50,475 bases of DNA from Paenalicyclobacillus cellulosilyticus (GCF_014647315.1 NZ_BMOY01000022.1:1-50475); one strand, 5' to 3'; counted from the first letter of the stretch, positions 1 to 7,681 are shown. Program-made: numbers and translations. Notes: generated by a model from the sequence alone, not told the origin.

Positions 1-364
1 GCGCAGGTCGTTTCCATATCTGATCAAATTTACAAATGATCGCGCTTTCATAGAACCATATATAGGGAATCTGCGTCAGTCCCATCATTCCCGCGAGCCT
101 TCGTTCTGATTTCCATTTCACCAAACTGCGACGTGGCGCGGAATATGTGTCGAGCCATGCCAGGCACGGCTTCCAGCCATCGAAGAAGCGCAAAAGGTAT
201 CCTGCGTCTTCTCGGAAGATGCAAACATCCACATCGTCATGTCCACGGGTCACACACCCTGCAGCCAGATCGAGTGCCCACCCGCCAGCAAAAAACCAGG
301 GCCGTTGGAAGGGGCGCATCACTTCGACCATCTTTGCAATCGGAGCAAACCCGCGTTCTTGCAT
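1..364 (-). CDS. Nucleotidyltransferase, ANT(2'')-like, partial (runs off the left edge)
   Basis: An open frame starts at an ATG (364) behind a strong GAGGAGGTCC ribosome site and stays open to position 1, so only about 121 N-terminal residues are visible. Residues 24-50 read FFAGGWALDLA, then RGHDDVDVCIF. This is the GG(W)xxD plus DxD core of nucleotidyltransferases related to aminoglycoside 2''-adenylyltransferase and their many uncharacterised relatives; D44 and D46 would bind metal. It starts 17 nt after the stop of another nucleotidyltransferase gene, so the two are probably co-transcribed. The part after residue 55 is less recognisable, so divergence or a frameshift there cannot be excluded. 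The substrate is unknown and resistance should not be assumed. Confidence 0.7.
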   Translation of the reverse strand, partial: MQERGFAPIAKMVEVMRPFQRPWFFAGGWALDLAAGCVTRGHDDVDVCIFREDAGYLLRFFDGWKPCLAWLDTYSAPRRSLVKWKSERRLAGMMGLTQIPYIWFYESAIICKFDQIWKRPA

Positions 365-381
365 TCTGGCGGACCTCCTCC

Positions 382-1089
382 TCACGTGCCTTTGGACGAG
401 TATCCTGCAAACAGCCTTCCTCCGAATGGTTCCAGAATCCTGTCCGCGAACCGGATGACCTCCGCGGCATCTCCGCCCGCGAAGTATTTCTCCATCGTAT
501 CGGCGAACTCCTGAGCCAGACCTGGATCGAACGCTCGCAATGCCGGGATGATCCGCTTCCCTTTTCCGATCCAGCGTCTGTTCGCTCGCAGCACCAGTTC
601 ATGCAGCGCGTAGGCGAGTTCGTTGACAGCGAACATGGCAGCGACGGGTGGCAGGCCGTCTTCGAGATCCAGGAGGTGATTGGTGATCACGAACCGGGCG
701 AAGTCGATCTCCCGTTGGCTCCAGGGTGGCGGGCCGGCCGCCAGCAGATCGCGCGCCTCTTGCTGGATGGCTGCCGCCGTCCCGTCGTCTGCCAAGATCA
801 CGCCTGTCGCGAACATGTGAGGCAACGAGGGCCGTCCGCGCAAGCGGTCCTGTTCAAAGTACTTCTTATATGACTCTCGGTTGTGCATCAGCACCTCGAT
901 TAGCCATCCGGAATCGGAAAACGCGGCGATGTACGGCGCCGGTTCGGCTTCCGAGATGATCAGGATGTCCAAGTCGGAATGTAATCGGTCTTCACCGCGG
1001 GCGGCACTTCCGCTCAAAAAGGCAACCCTGCAGTCTGGAAAGTTTTCGGATACAAAACGTTTCGCCGCTTCCAGCCCGGCCAGGCGCAC
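382..1089 (-). CDS. Nucleotidyltransferase domain protein (Pol beta superfamily)
   Basis: The protein has 235 residues and a GTG start 7 nt after GAGGGGG. Residues 27-42 carry the classic GSAARGEDRLHSDLDI signature, with G27/S28 and the catalytic pair D39/D41. The remainder is largely helical, as in stand-alone nucleotidyltransferases of the kanamycin-nucleotidyltransferase type. Known members transfer NMP to small molecules or to proteins; the substrate here cannot be read from sequence. The gene is followed after 17 nt by a second, different nucleotidyltransferase gene, which is an unusual pairing. Its own promoter is not obvious; a TAGAAT-like -10 lies in the 130-nt gap upstream. The family is secure and the function is open. 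Confidence 0.8.
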   Translation of the reverse strand: MRLAGLEAAKRFVSENFPDCRVAFLSGSAARGEDRLHSDLDILIISEAEPAPYIAAFSDSGWLIEVLMHNRESYKKYFEQDRLRGRPSLPHMFATGVILADDGTAAAIQQEARDLLAAGPPPWSQREIDFARFVITNHLLDLEDGLPPVAAMFAVNELAYALHELVLRANRRWIGKGKRIIPALRAFDPGLAQEFADTMEKYFAGGDAAEVIRFADRILEPFGGRLFAGYSSKGT

Positions 1090-1219
1090 GAGAAGACCCC
1101 CTCATTCGGAAAAGATTCAAGACTTTCATGTCATGGATTTGTCTTTTCTTATTCTACAGAGTTTCTAAGGATAACTTCGATACTCTGGCCTCATTAGACA
1201 AAACTCGCGGCAAGGCCGT

Positions 1220-1981
1220 TCAGACCAACGATGTCCGCGGCATGCACCTCCCCGGTATGTCGACCCTTGTCAATTGGACCATCGTGTGGGCATTCCGATG
1301 AAATTCATACGGGACGCGAATCTCTTCCGCTGCCCACCCATGACTGCGCACCCAGGCCAGCAGCGCATCGAGGTGTTCATATCGCTGGCCGTTCAGGTCG
1401 ACCGTCGGGAAGATGCGAATCTGATGGCGCGTGACACGCATGAGTTCTGCGAGCGCCTGCCGATGGAATGTGTGATCCAGCCGGTCGGCGTACATGAACA
1501 GAAAGTGTGCTGACAGTGTGAGGTCAAACGCCCCGTCCGAAAACGGCAGCTCCGGCAGCGCGGCCGCGACATAACGCGACCCGTGCTGCCTCATGTCGGT
1601 CATGCACGCCACGAGGGCCCTCACCCTCTCCTCCCTGAGCTGGTCGACGTCCCGAAAGACGTCCCACGTTCCACCTGTACTGGCTGGCCGCCCTCGCCAC
1701 GGCCTCGACGGCGTGTTCGATGTCCGCAAGCCCCTTTTGCTCCAGTTCGTCCACCGGGTGATGGTACGCGATATCCGCTGCGATCGCGTTCGCACCGCGA
1801 TCGTTGGCGATGGCCGTGAACGAACTGGCGCCTGCCGGACAGTCCAACACCTTCCGGCCGCGAGGTCTGCCTCCGAAAGGTTTAACATCCGCAGGTATTC
1901 GTCCCACGTGCGTCCGATGAAGACGATGTGGCTTAGAGAAATGCCACGGCCTCGCTCGCCGCGATTCATCTCCAAACTCAT
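1220..1981 (-). pseudogene. SAM-dependent methyltransferase, damaged paralogous copy (two compensating indels)
   Basis: This is a paralogue of the gene at 2152-2868. The N-terminus (SHIVFIGRTWDEYLRM) and the C-terminal half (LPFSDGAFDLTLSAHFLFMY to the end) align closely with the intact copy in one frame. Between about 1671 and 1862 the frame is shifted: the SAM-binding sequence VLDCPAGASSFTA is present only in another frame. Base by base, the copy lacks one nucleotide near 1862 and carries a 7-nt insertion near 1660-1670, so the frame is restored and the ORF looks intact while about 64 central residues, including motif I, are scrambled. It is likely a pseudogene. A perfect 11-triplet GAG array sits immediately upstream of the start. 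The ATG at 1981 or the GTG at 1987 could initiate. Confidence 0.8.
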
Positions 1982-1987
1982 CCGCAC

Positions 1988-2040
1988 CTCACCTCACCTC
2001 ACCTCATCTCGTCTCATCTCATCTCAACCCAACTCATCTC
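1988..2040 (-). promoter_or_regulatory. TRAP-type RNA-binding array: 11 GAG/GGG triplets, 5-nt period
   Basis: Read on the minus strand, eleven triplets (ten GAG and one GGG, the third) are separated by exactly two nucleotides each. TRAP (MtrB) is an 11-subunit ring that, with bound tryptophan, wraps RNA around 11 (G/U)AG repeats spaced 2-3 nt apart. Number, triplet identity and spacing all match. The array ends 6 nt before the ATG at 1981 and includes the only ribosome-binding purines, so binding would block translation. TRAP itself is not in this window, so the assignment is by pattern. It could also be chance purine-rich repeat sequence, but two similar arrays elsewhere in the window make that unlikely. 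Confidence 0.7.
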
Positions 2041-2151
2041 AACCAAGCGCTACCCCACGGTATCTGTTGACGCCGTCTCTCCCTCGCGCCACACGTCTCC
2101 TCGCACCATCTTATGTTAACTAGAAAAGGTCCACGAACGACCGATTCAGCT

Positions 2152-2868
2152 TCAGCAGGACAGGCCCACCTTGTTCAACACCAGCATCGTGTGCGCATTC
2201 CGCTGAAACTCATACGGGACGCGCACTTCTCTCGCTTCCCACCCTTGCGTCCGCGCCCAAGCCAACAGCGCGTCCATGTGTTCGTATCGCCGCCCATGCA
2301 GGTCGACCGTCGGAAAGATGCGGACCTGATGGCGCGTGACCCGCATAAGTTCCGCGAGGGTTGCGCGATGGAATGCCTCATCCAATCTATCGGAATACAT
2401 AAAAAGGAAATGTGCCGACAACGTCATGTCAAACCGCGCATCGGAAAACGGCAAATCGGGCAGCACCACAGGGACGTATCGCGACGGATGCTGCCTCATG
2501 TCGGCCACGCAAGCGGCGAGGGCTTCCATCCTCGCTTGCCTGAGATGGTCGACATCCCGAAAGATCTCCCACCTGTACCGCTCCGCCGCTCTCTGCACGG
2601 CTTCCATGGTGTGCTCAATGTCTTCGCGCCCCTTTCGCTCCAGTTCGTCCACCGAGTGATCATACGCGATGTCCGCCGCGATCGCGTTCACACCGTGCGC
2701 ACGGGCGACGGCGGTGAACGAACAGGCGCCGGCAGGGCAGTCCAACACCGCCCTGCCGCGCAGGTCATCTTCCGTAAGATCGAACATCCTCAGGTACTCT
2801 TCCCACGTGCGTCCGATGAAGACGATGTGCCGCAGAGAAAGGCCACCACCATGCCCACCTCGACTCAA
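2152..2868 (-). CDS. Class I SAM-dependent methyltransferase (intact copy)
   Basis: A protein of 238 residues from the TTG at 2868, which follows GGAGGTG by about 8 nt; an in-frame ATG at 2955 would add 29 low-complexity residues. Motif I, VLDCPAGACS (about residues 41-50), is the glycine-rich SAM loop; NAIAADIAYD fits the acidic end of strand beta2; LPFSDARFDMTLSAHFLFMY is the post-motif region. The family is recognisable as a Rossmann methyltransferase, but the substrate is unknown. It lies downstream of leuA (112 nt) and may be read from the leuA T-box transcript. The damaged paralogue follows. A degenerate TRAP-like GAG array overlaps the start, which suggests tryptophan-dependent control. 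Confidence 0.8.
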   Translation of the reverse strand: MSRGGHGGGLSLRHIVFIGRTWEEYLRMFDLTEDDLRGRAVLDCPAGACSFTAVARAHGVNAIAADIAYDHSVDELERKGREDIEHTMEAVQRAAERYRWEIFRDVDHLRQARMEALAACVADMRQHPSRYVPVVLPDLPFSDARFDMTLSAHFLFMYSDRLDEAFHRATLAELMRVTRHQVRIFPTVDLHGRRYEHMDALLAWARTQGWEAREVRVPYEFQRNAHTMLVLNKVGLSC

Positions 2869-2898
2869 CCCCGCTTCACCTCCATCTCCACTCGACTC
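2854..2898 (-). promoter_or_regulatory. Degenerate TRAP-type array overlapping the methyltransferase start
   Basis: Minus strand: nine triplets in order GAG, GAG, GAG, GAG, GAA, GGG, GAG, GAG, GGG, with spacers 2,2,3,2,2,3,2,2 nt. TRAP sites tolerate 2-3 nt spacers and some non-GAG triplets. The array covers the GGAGGTG ribosome site and the TTG start at 2868. It resembles the perfect 11-triplet array in front of the paralogous copy, which supports shared control, though this version alone would be weak evidence. Confidence 0.5.
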
Positions 2899-2979
2899 GT
2901 CATCATGCCACGCCACTGCCTGTCGCGGTCCTTTTCCATCTTCCTTCATTTTCATTCTCGGCTTGCCTTGCCGTCACCT

Positions 2980-4530
2980 TCACGCCATCCGTTCATTTCG
3001 TTTTTCCGCCGCTTCGTCGTGCACCGCCATCGCCTGGTTGCACGCTGACAAAAAGGCTTGCGCGACGGCGAGGACCACATCCGCATGGATGCCAACCCCA
3101 CGATAAGATTGGCCGTCCACCGTGATGGTGACCGCCGCTTCGCCGCTCGCCTCTTCCCCTGCGCCCAAGGAGTGCAGTTCCAGGTCCGCGAATTCCACCG
3201 ACAGCGGAACGGCTTGTTTGATGGCTCTTATCACCGCCTCGATGGGCCCGGCACCGGTGGCGGTGTACGTCCGCTCACGGCCGCTCGCTTGATGACGCAG
3301 GGTGACAGATGCAAGCCGGGCGCGCTGCGTGCCGCTGAGCACCTGCAGCTCGACCAAAGCGAGGGGCGCAGGTTCATGACCTTTCGCATCCATCAGGGCC
3401 AACAGGTCGTCGTCAGAGACGTGCTTTTTTTCATCCGCCACCACCTTGAACCGACGGAACAAGGCATCGAGTTCTTCATCCGCCAACGTCACGCCGAACT
3501 GGGCGATCCGGTGCTTGAGCGCATGCCGCCCGGAGTGTTTGCCGAGGACGATCATGTGTCGCGGCACACCCAGCCGCTCCGGATCCATAATCTCGTACGT
3601 CGCGCGGTGTTTCAGCAGCCCGTCCTGGTGAATGCCCGACTCGTGCTGGAACGCGTTGCGGCCGACGACGGGTTTGTTGTACGCAATCGGAGAGCGGGTG
3701 AGTTGGCTCACCAAGCGTGAAGTGCGGTAGATCTCCTCCTGCCGGATGCCGGTGACAAGTCCCAGCGCCTCTTGCCTGGTGGCGATGACCATCACCAGTT
3801 CCTCCAACGCGCAGTTGCCGGTACGCTCGCCGATGCCGTTGACCGTCACCTCAGCCTGATCCGCCCCGTTCTGCAGCGCGGCCAGCGTGTTGGCGACCGC
3901 GAGTCCCAGGTCGTTGTGGCAGTGGGCGCTGAGGAGAATCCGGTCCGCTCCGCGCACCTCCTTGCGGACGCGGGCGAACATGGCCCCGTACTCTTCCGGC
4001 AAGGCGTAGCCGACCGTGTCCGGCAGGTTGATGATGGTCGCTCCCTCCGCAATGACCGCCTCCACCATTTCCAGCAGGAACTCCATGCCGGTACGGGTGG
4101 CGTCCATCGGCGAGAATTCAATCACGTCGACGAACTGCTTCGCATACGCCACCATGTCGCGGGCAATCTGGAGCACCTGCTTTTGGGTCTTGCGCAGTTG
4201 AAAATCGAGGTGGATTTGGGATGATGATATGAACAGGTGCAGCCGGCGCTTCGCCGCATCGCGGGTCGCCCGCACGGCGGCATCGATATCGCTCTCTACC
4301 GCTCGTGCAAAGCCGCAGATCTCCACGTCCTCCACTTCCCGGGATATCTGTTGCACCGCGGCGAACTCTCCCGGACTCGCGGCTGGAAAACCGGGTTCAA
4401 TCACGTCGACACCGAGGCGTGCGAGCTGTTTGGCGATGCGCACCTTTTCCTCCGGGTACAGGCTCGCTCCCGGCGCCTGCTCACCATCGCGCAGCGTGGT
4501 ATCGAAGATGATCACTTGACGGTGATTCAC
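2980..4530 (-). CDS. leuA: 2-isopropylmalate synthase
   Basis: A protein of 516 residues; the GTG start at 4530 follows AGAGGAGGGAG by 5 nt and gives VNHRQVIIFDTTLRDGEQAPG at the N-terminus. It condenses acetyl-CoA with 2-oxoisovalerate, the first committed step of leucine synthesis. Visible hallmarks are DTTLRDGEQ (aldol TIM barrel, metal-binding D), SAHCHNDLGLAVANT and NGIGERTGN (metal and substrate residues), HESGIHQDG, and a C-terminal leucine-binding LeuA dimer domain (from about residue 390). The length is typical. A long T-box leader with a consensus promoter precedes it. No other leu genes follow; two methyltransferase genes do instead, so leuBCD must be elsewhere. Confidence 0.96.
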   Translation of the reverse strand: MNHRQVIIFDTTLRDGEQAPGASLYPEEKVRIAKQLARLGVDVIEPGFPAASPGEFAAVQQISREVEDVEICGFARAVESDIDAAVRATRDAAKRRLHLFISSSQIHLDFQLRKTQKQVLQIARDMVAYAKQFVDVIEFSPMDATRTGMEFLLEMVEAVIAEGATIINLPDTVGYALPEEYGAMFARVRKEVRGADRILLSAHCHNDLGLAVANTLAALQNGADQAEVTVNGIGERTGNCALEELVMVIATRQEALGLVTGIRQEEIYRTSRLVSQLTRSPIAYNKPVVGRNAFQHESGIHQDGLLKHRATYEIMDPERLGVPRHMIVLGKHSGRHALKHRIAQFGVTLADEELDALFRRFKVVADEKKHVSDDDLLALMDAKGHEPAPLALVELQVLSGTQRARLASVTLRHQASGRERTYTATGAGPIEAVIRAIKQAVPLSVEFADLELHSLGAGEEASGEAAVTITVDGQSYRGVGIHADVVLAVAQAFLSACNQAMAVHDEAAEKRNERMA

Positions 4531-4636
4531 GGCGCTCCCTCCTCTGGCGCGGTTTGTTTGGACTTGAACGCAGCGTGATGCAGCGCGACATGATGTAACG
4601 TGATGCGAAAAACATGAATAAGAAAAATCGCCAAGG

Positions 4637-4975
4637 ATGACAAAACCCGCCGTCTCGCAAGAGACGACGGGTTCAACCCACCGCGGTACCACTCTTGTTG
4701 ACGCCTGCATCAGGCGCCCCCTCGGCAGCCGGCCACGTTTTGCACGGGGAAACTGTACATGCCCCAGTGCAGTCACCGCCAGCTCTCCCGGTAACGGGGG
4801 AGATACCGTCAAGGTGTACCTCGGCCTGCATGACGCCATGACACGTTGCGCAGGACGTTCCACCCTGCCGCTTCCGGGCGAGTTTCGGTAACCGGCCCTG
4901 CTGCGTCGCACCAACCCGCAGCTCTCTGGCAAGCGCCGCGTCACCTACTGCTCCCGTGCATCGCGTTGTCGCCAT
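4637..4975 (-). promoter_or_regulatory. T-box riboswitch (probable leucine) upstream of leuA
   Basis: On the minus strand the T-box core AGAGTGGTACCGCGG lies at about 4680-4694. It is followed by a terminator hairpin (4643-4672, GC-rich arms) ending in TTTTGTC. Upstream, CCAGAGAGCTGCGGGTTGGT and the following GCAGC match the distal Stem I AG-bulge and loop of T-boxes. A CTC triplet at 4880-4882, preceded by GAAA, is in the expected specifier position and would pair with tRNA-Leu(GAG). Uncharged tRNA would stabilise the antiterminator and switch leuA on. The class is certain; the specifier is read by eye, and the 5' boundary is approximate. Confidence 0.9.
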
Positions 4976-4999
4976 CCACGCATTCTTCAGATTGCCTTG

Positions 5000-5028
5000 A
5001 TTCTAATCCCCGGCTGCCTTGCTGTCAA
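5000..5028 (-). promoter_or_regulatory. Sigma-A promoter of the T-box/leuA transcript
   Basis: TTGACA (5023-5028), a 17-nt spacer and TAGAAT (5000-5005) on the minus strand. This is an almost perfect housekeeping promoter, about 25 nt upstream of the predicted start of the T-box leader. Confidence 0.85.
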
Positions 5029-5239
5029 CCGTTTGCCATCCAAACTTCATACACACATGCGGCGATACGTCATTTCAACCGTATCATGGTCATCATGGAG
5101 CATCATGATGGAGATGGTCTCCCTGAAACGACAGGATTTCGCAAACCATCCGCCGTATTTTTTAGAAGAGAGCGTTGCGCTTGCATCAAGCTCCTTACTT
5201 ACGAACATCGATTTGAACCAAACGATGGGAGCGGGCGAC

Positions 5240-5599
5240 ATGTTGGATATTCGCGTCAAGCGCGTCTATGCCTCTCCGGCTGAAGACGACGGATGGCGTG
5301 TTTTGGTGGATCGACTTTGGCCGCGCGGACTCGCAAAAGATAAAGCGCATTGGCATGTATGGTATCCTGAACTTGCGCCCAGTCCGGAACTGAGACGCTG
5401 GTTTCAACATGATCCCGCGCGTTTCCAGGCATTTCAACAGCGTTATCTTCTTGAGTTGAACGCTGAACCCGTCCAACAACGGCTATCCGAACTGCGTGCT
5501 CGGGCTTCGCTCGGCCCGGTGACCCTTTTGTTCGCGGCTCGCGACGAGACGCACAACCACGCCGTCGTACTGCGTGATCGGCTGCTGGGGAAGGTGTAA
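5240..5599 (+). CDS. DUF488 family protein (YeaO-like)
   Basis: A protein of 119 residues. The ATG at 5240 follows GGGAGCGGGCGAC and begins MLDIRVKRVYASP; an in-frame extension upstream has no family similarity and was rejected. The segments DGWRVLVDRLWPRGL and LRRWFQHDPARFQAFQQRY, and the late VTLLFAARDETHNHAVVLRD, are characteristic of the DUF488/YeaO family, whose biochemical role is not established. It ends 4 nt before the GTG of the following membrane protein, so the two are translationally coupled and probably act together. In Bacillota, DUF488 genes often sit near nitrosative or redox stress genes; that association is background, not shown here. Confidence 0.85.
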   Translation: MLDIRVKRVYASPAEDDGWRVLVDRLWPRGLAKDKAHWHVWYPELAPSPELRRWFQHDPARFQAFQQRYLLELNAEPVQQRLSELRARASLGPVTLLFAARDETHNHAVVLRDRLLGKV

Positions 5600-5602
5600 A
5601 AC

Positions 5603-6919
5603 GTGGCGCAAGCGAATCCGTCAGCTTCCGCATGGAATCTCCGCACGGCGACGAAAAAACGCTTATCGCCGACGGTCACATACCTCCTTACCGCTCTCTG
5701 CGTCAGCTGGCCTGCGTTCCTGGTCGTCGGATGCGCCTTGCCTTCCTGGGCTCTTGGTGAAGCCGACACGCCCGTGTCCCTTGCAGCCATCCACACGACG
5801 ATTCTCGGCGTGTTGCTCACCATCGCTTGCGGTGTGCTGTACCAAGTGGTGCCCATCGCTTTCCAGGCCCCTCCCTTGCCACGCCACGTCCTCTATTGGC
5901 ACCTGCCGCTGCACTTGACGGGTGTCATCGCCATGGGAACAGGATTCCTTCTCGGCCACCTCCGGTGGACAGGCTTGGGTGGTGGTATGGTTGTTCTGGG
6001 TGTGGCAGGATATGCCGTGTTCTTGCTGCAAAGCTATACGCGCGCCCGCAACCGAACCCCTGTTCACCGAGCGCTCCTTCTGCCATGGCTTGGCTTGCTG
6101 TGGGTTTTTGCCACGGGGTTGTGGCAGGCGTTGCTGCCGATCCGCACGTCGCCGGCGACCGTGATGAACCATGTGGTGGCCGGGGGCATGGTGTTTTGGA
6201 GCGGGTTGGTTCTCGTCATCTCGTACAAGTTCATCCCCATGTTCACCCTCAGCCACGGTTATCGTGTTTTTTTGCGGGCAACGGCGAGCCTCTACTTCAC
6301 CGGCGGGGCGGGCCTGCTCCTCGCCGCATGGCTGCAGGCGCCAGCCTCGCGGTGGGCATACCTGGCGGGCAGTGCCATGGCGCTCCTCGGCCTCGCTTCC
6401 TTCACCCGGGACGTGGTTCGCATCGTGCGTGCCCGCAAACGGAAACGGATGGTGCTACCCGTGCGATGGGCGCTTGCGTGCGTCGCGGTGATGGTACTTT
6501 GCGAAACGTTGGTCTTGGTGGCCGCCAACGCGGGTTGGTCGCCAGTCATCCCGGCCGCAGCGTTTGGCTGGGTGTACGGTGGATGGCTCGGGATGGCTTA
6601 CGCCTATATGCACAAAATTGTCCCGTTCCTGTGGTTCGAGTATCGATTCAGCCACCGGCCGGAACGGAAGACGGCGCCCCTCATCGACGAAATGGCGTCC
6701 CGCCGCCTCACGGTGTTCGGCTTAACGGCGTACGGCGCCGGGGTCGCGGCCGGAGTGTTGTATCTTTTGGCAGGCGCGTGGACGGCAGAAAGTGCCGCGT
6801 GGTGGCTGCGCTTGGCGGCGGTCGCAGCCGGTTGTGGTATGACGCTGGGGACCTTGTTATGGTTTGTCTCCCTGCGGCGCGTGCTCACCATCGGCGGTCC
6901 GCGTCCGGAAGATGGATGA
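5603..6919 (+). CDS. Polytopic membrane protein resembling heme-copper oxidase subunit I / NnrS-like proteins
   Basis: A protein of 438 residues, GTG start coupled to the DUF488 gene. About 12 hydrophobic helices can be counted. Conserved-looking histidines lie in or next to helices: IHTTILGVLL, HLPLHLTGVIAMGTGF, MNHVVAGGMVFW, LSHGYR and YMHKIVPFLWFEYRF. This pattern resembles the short oxidase subunit I-like or NnrS-like membrane proteins of Bacillota that are linked to nitric-oxide or heme metabolism. A heme-binding role is inference from the histidines. Its 3' end overlaps the convergent MOSC gene by 63 nt. Confidence 0.65.
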   Translation: MAQANPSASAWNLRTATKKRLSPTVTYLLTALCVSWPAFLVVGCALPSWALGEADTPVSLAAIHTTILGVLLTIACGVLYQVVPIAFQAPPLPRHVLYWHLPLHLTGVIAMGTGFLLGHLRWTGLGGGMVVLGVAGYAVFLLQSYTRARNRTPVHRALLLPWLGLLWVFATGLWQALLPIRTSPATVMNHVVAGGMVFWSGLVLVISYKFIPMFTLSHGYRVFLRATASLYFTGGAGLLLAAWLQAPASRWAYLAGSAMALLGLASFTRDVVRIVRARKRKRMVLPVRWALACVAVMVLCETLVLVAANAGWSPVIPAAAFGWVYGGWLGMAYAYMHKIVPFLWFEYRFSHRPERKTAPLIDEMASRRLTVFGLTAYGAGVAAGVLYLLAGAWTAESAAWWLRLAAVAAGCGMTLGTLLWFVSLRRVLTIGGPRPEDG

Positions 6920-7582
6920 GGTCAAGCGTTCGTGCAACATTTTCCGCCATGCTTCAGACAAAGCAGGACAGGCAACAAGTTCGGTGATCAGGTTGTGATC
7001 GATCTCTTTTTGTCGGATGATGCCGTTCAGGCGTGCGATGGTCCAGGATGGCCAAGGTTGTGCCAAACGTACAACTTCCATTCCTGCACGGACCCAACCT
7101 GGGCGTAAGACGCGAAAGTACCAACCGGTGCGTCCGGTTTCCGCAACGCGTTCCGTCAAACCAGACTGTTGCCAACGATGTGATATTTTCCAACACGGAA
7201 TCCTTGGCTGGGACACCTCGAATTGTGCTTCACCAATTTGATAGACATCACCAATACAAACCACTGTTTCGTCCATGCCTTCCACAGTGAAATTTTCGCC
7301 GAAACCTCCTGGAGAAAATGGAATAGAAGGATATTCATGTAACCAAGAAACGTAATGAGACGCCGCATAAACCAAAATCGCTTTGTCTGCTCCGCCGTGG
7401 TTCAACGTATCAGCTTGTTCGTCTCCTTCCAAGTGTGTACAGTGAACCCAGATCGGCCCTTGCACTGGCGTCTTCACAAACGCGCTGTGAAAGGTGCGCC
7501 CTTGTCCCAACAGGGATAGTTCTTGCACACGACCTACCTGAATCGACTGCAGACGAACCGTCGGCGTCTTTGTCACGCACAC
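6857..7582 (-). CDS. MOSC domain protein (YiiM-like)
   Basis: The core starts at VRLQSIQVGRVQEL and continues through a MOSC fold: LNHGGADKAILVYAASHY, FSPGGFGENFTVEGMDE, IGDVYQIGEAQFEVSQPRIPCWKI. The cysteine in QPRIPCWK is the conserved MOSC cysteine expected to carry sulfur or contact Moco. MOSC proteins handle molybdenum-cofactor-bound sulfur and N-hydroxylated compounds. The start is set at GTG 7582, 7 nt after AAGGTGG (241 residues); upstream extension would run into the leader of a small plus-strand gene. The 3' end overlaps the convergent membrane-protein gene by 63 nt. Confidence 0.85.
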   Translation of the reverse strand: MCVTKTPTVRLQSIQVGRVQELSLLGQGRTFHSAFVKTPVQGPIWVHCTHLEGDEQADTLNHGGADKAILVYAASHYVSWLHEYPSIPFSPGGFGENFTVEGMDETVVCIGDVYQIGEAQFEVSQPRIPCWKISHRWQQSGLTERVAETGRTGWYFRVLRPGWVRAGMEVVRLAQPWPSWTIARLNGIIRQKEIDHNLITELVACPALSEAWRKMLHERLTSSIFRTRTADGEHAPQGDKP

Positions 7583-7681
7583 TTCACTTCCCACCTTGTC
7601 GTACCGCGGCACCGCAGCAATGCGGGTGATAAAATCCGCACGGATTGCCATACTATCCACGCAAGCGGAAGGAGGAGGACC

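Noticed and set aside
1981..2045. Pentamer repeats taken for microsatellite or CRISPR-like sequence
   Set aside because: The unit is 5 nt with a fixed GAG and variable spacer, located at a start codon, and similar arrays occur at trpD and at the paralogue; a TRAP site explains it better.
2113..3048. Plus-strand ORF of 311 residues
   Set aside because: Antisense to the intact methyltransferase, whose SAM motifs and paralogue support the minus strand.
4531..4944. N-terminal extension of LeuA by 138 residues
   Set aside because: The extension translates the T-box leader; GTG 4530 has the ribosome site and the family N-terminus.
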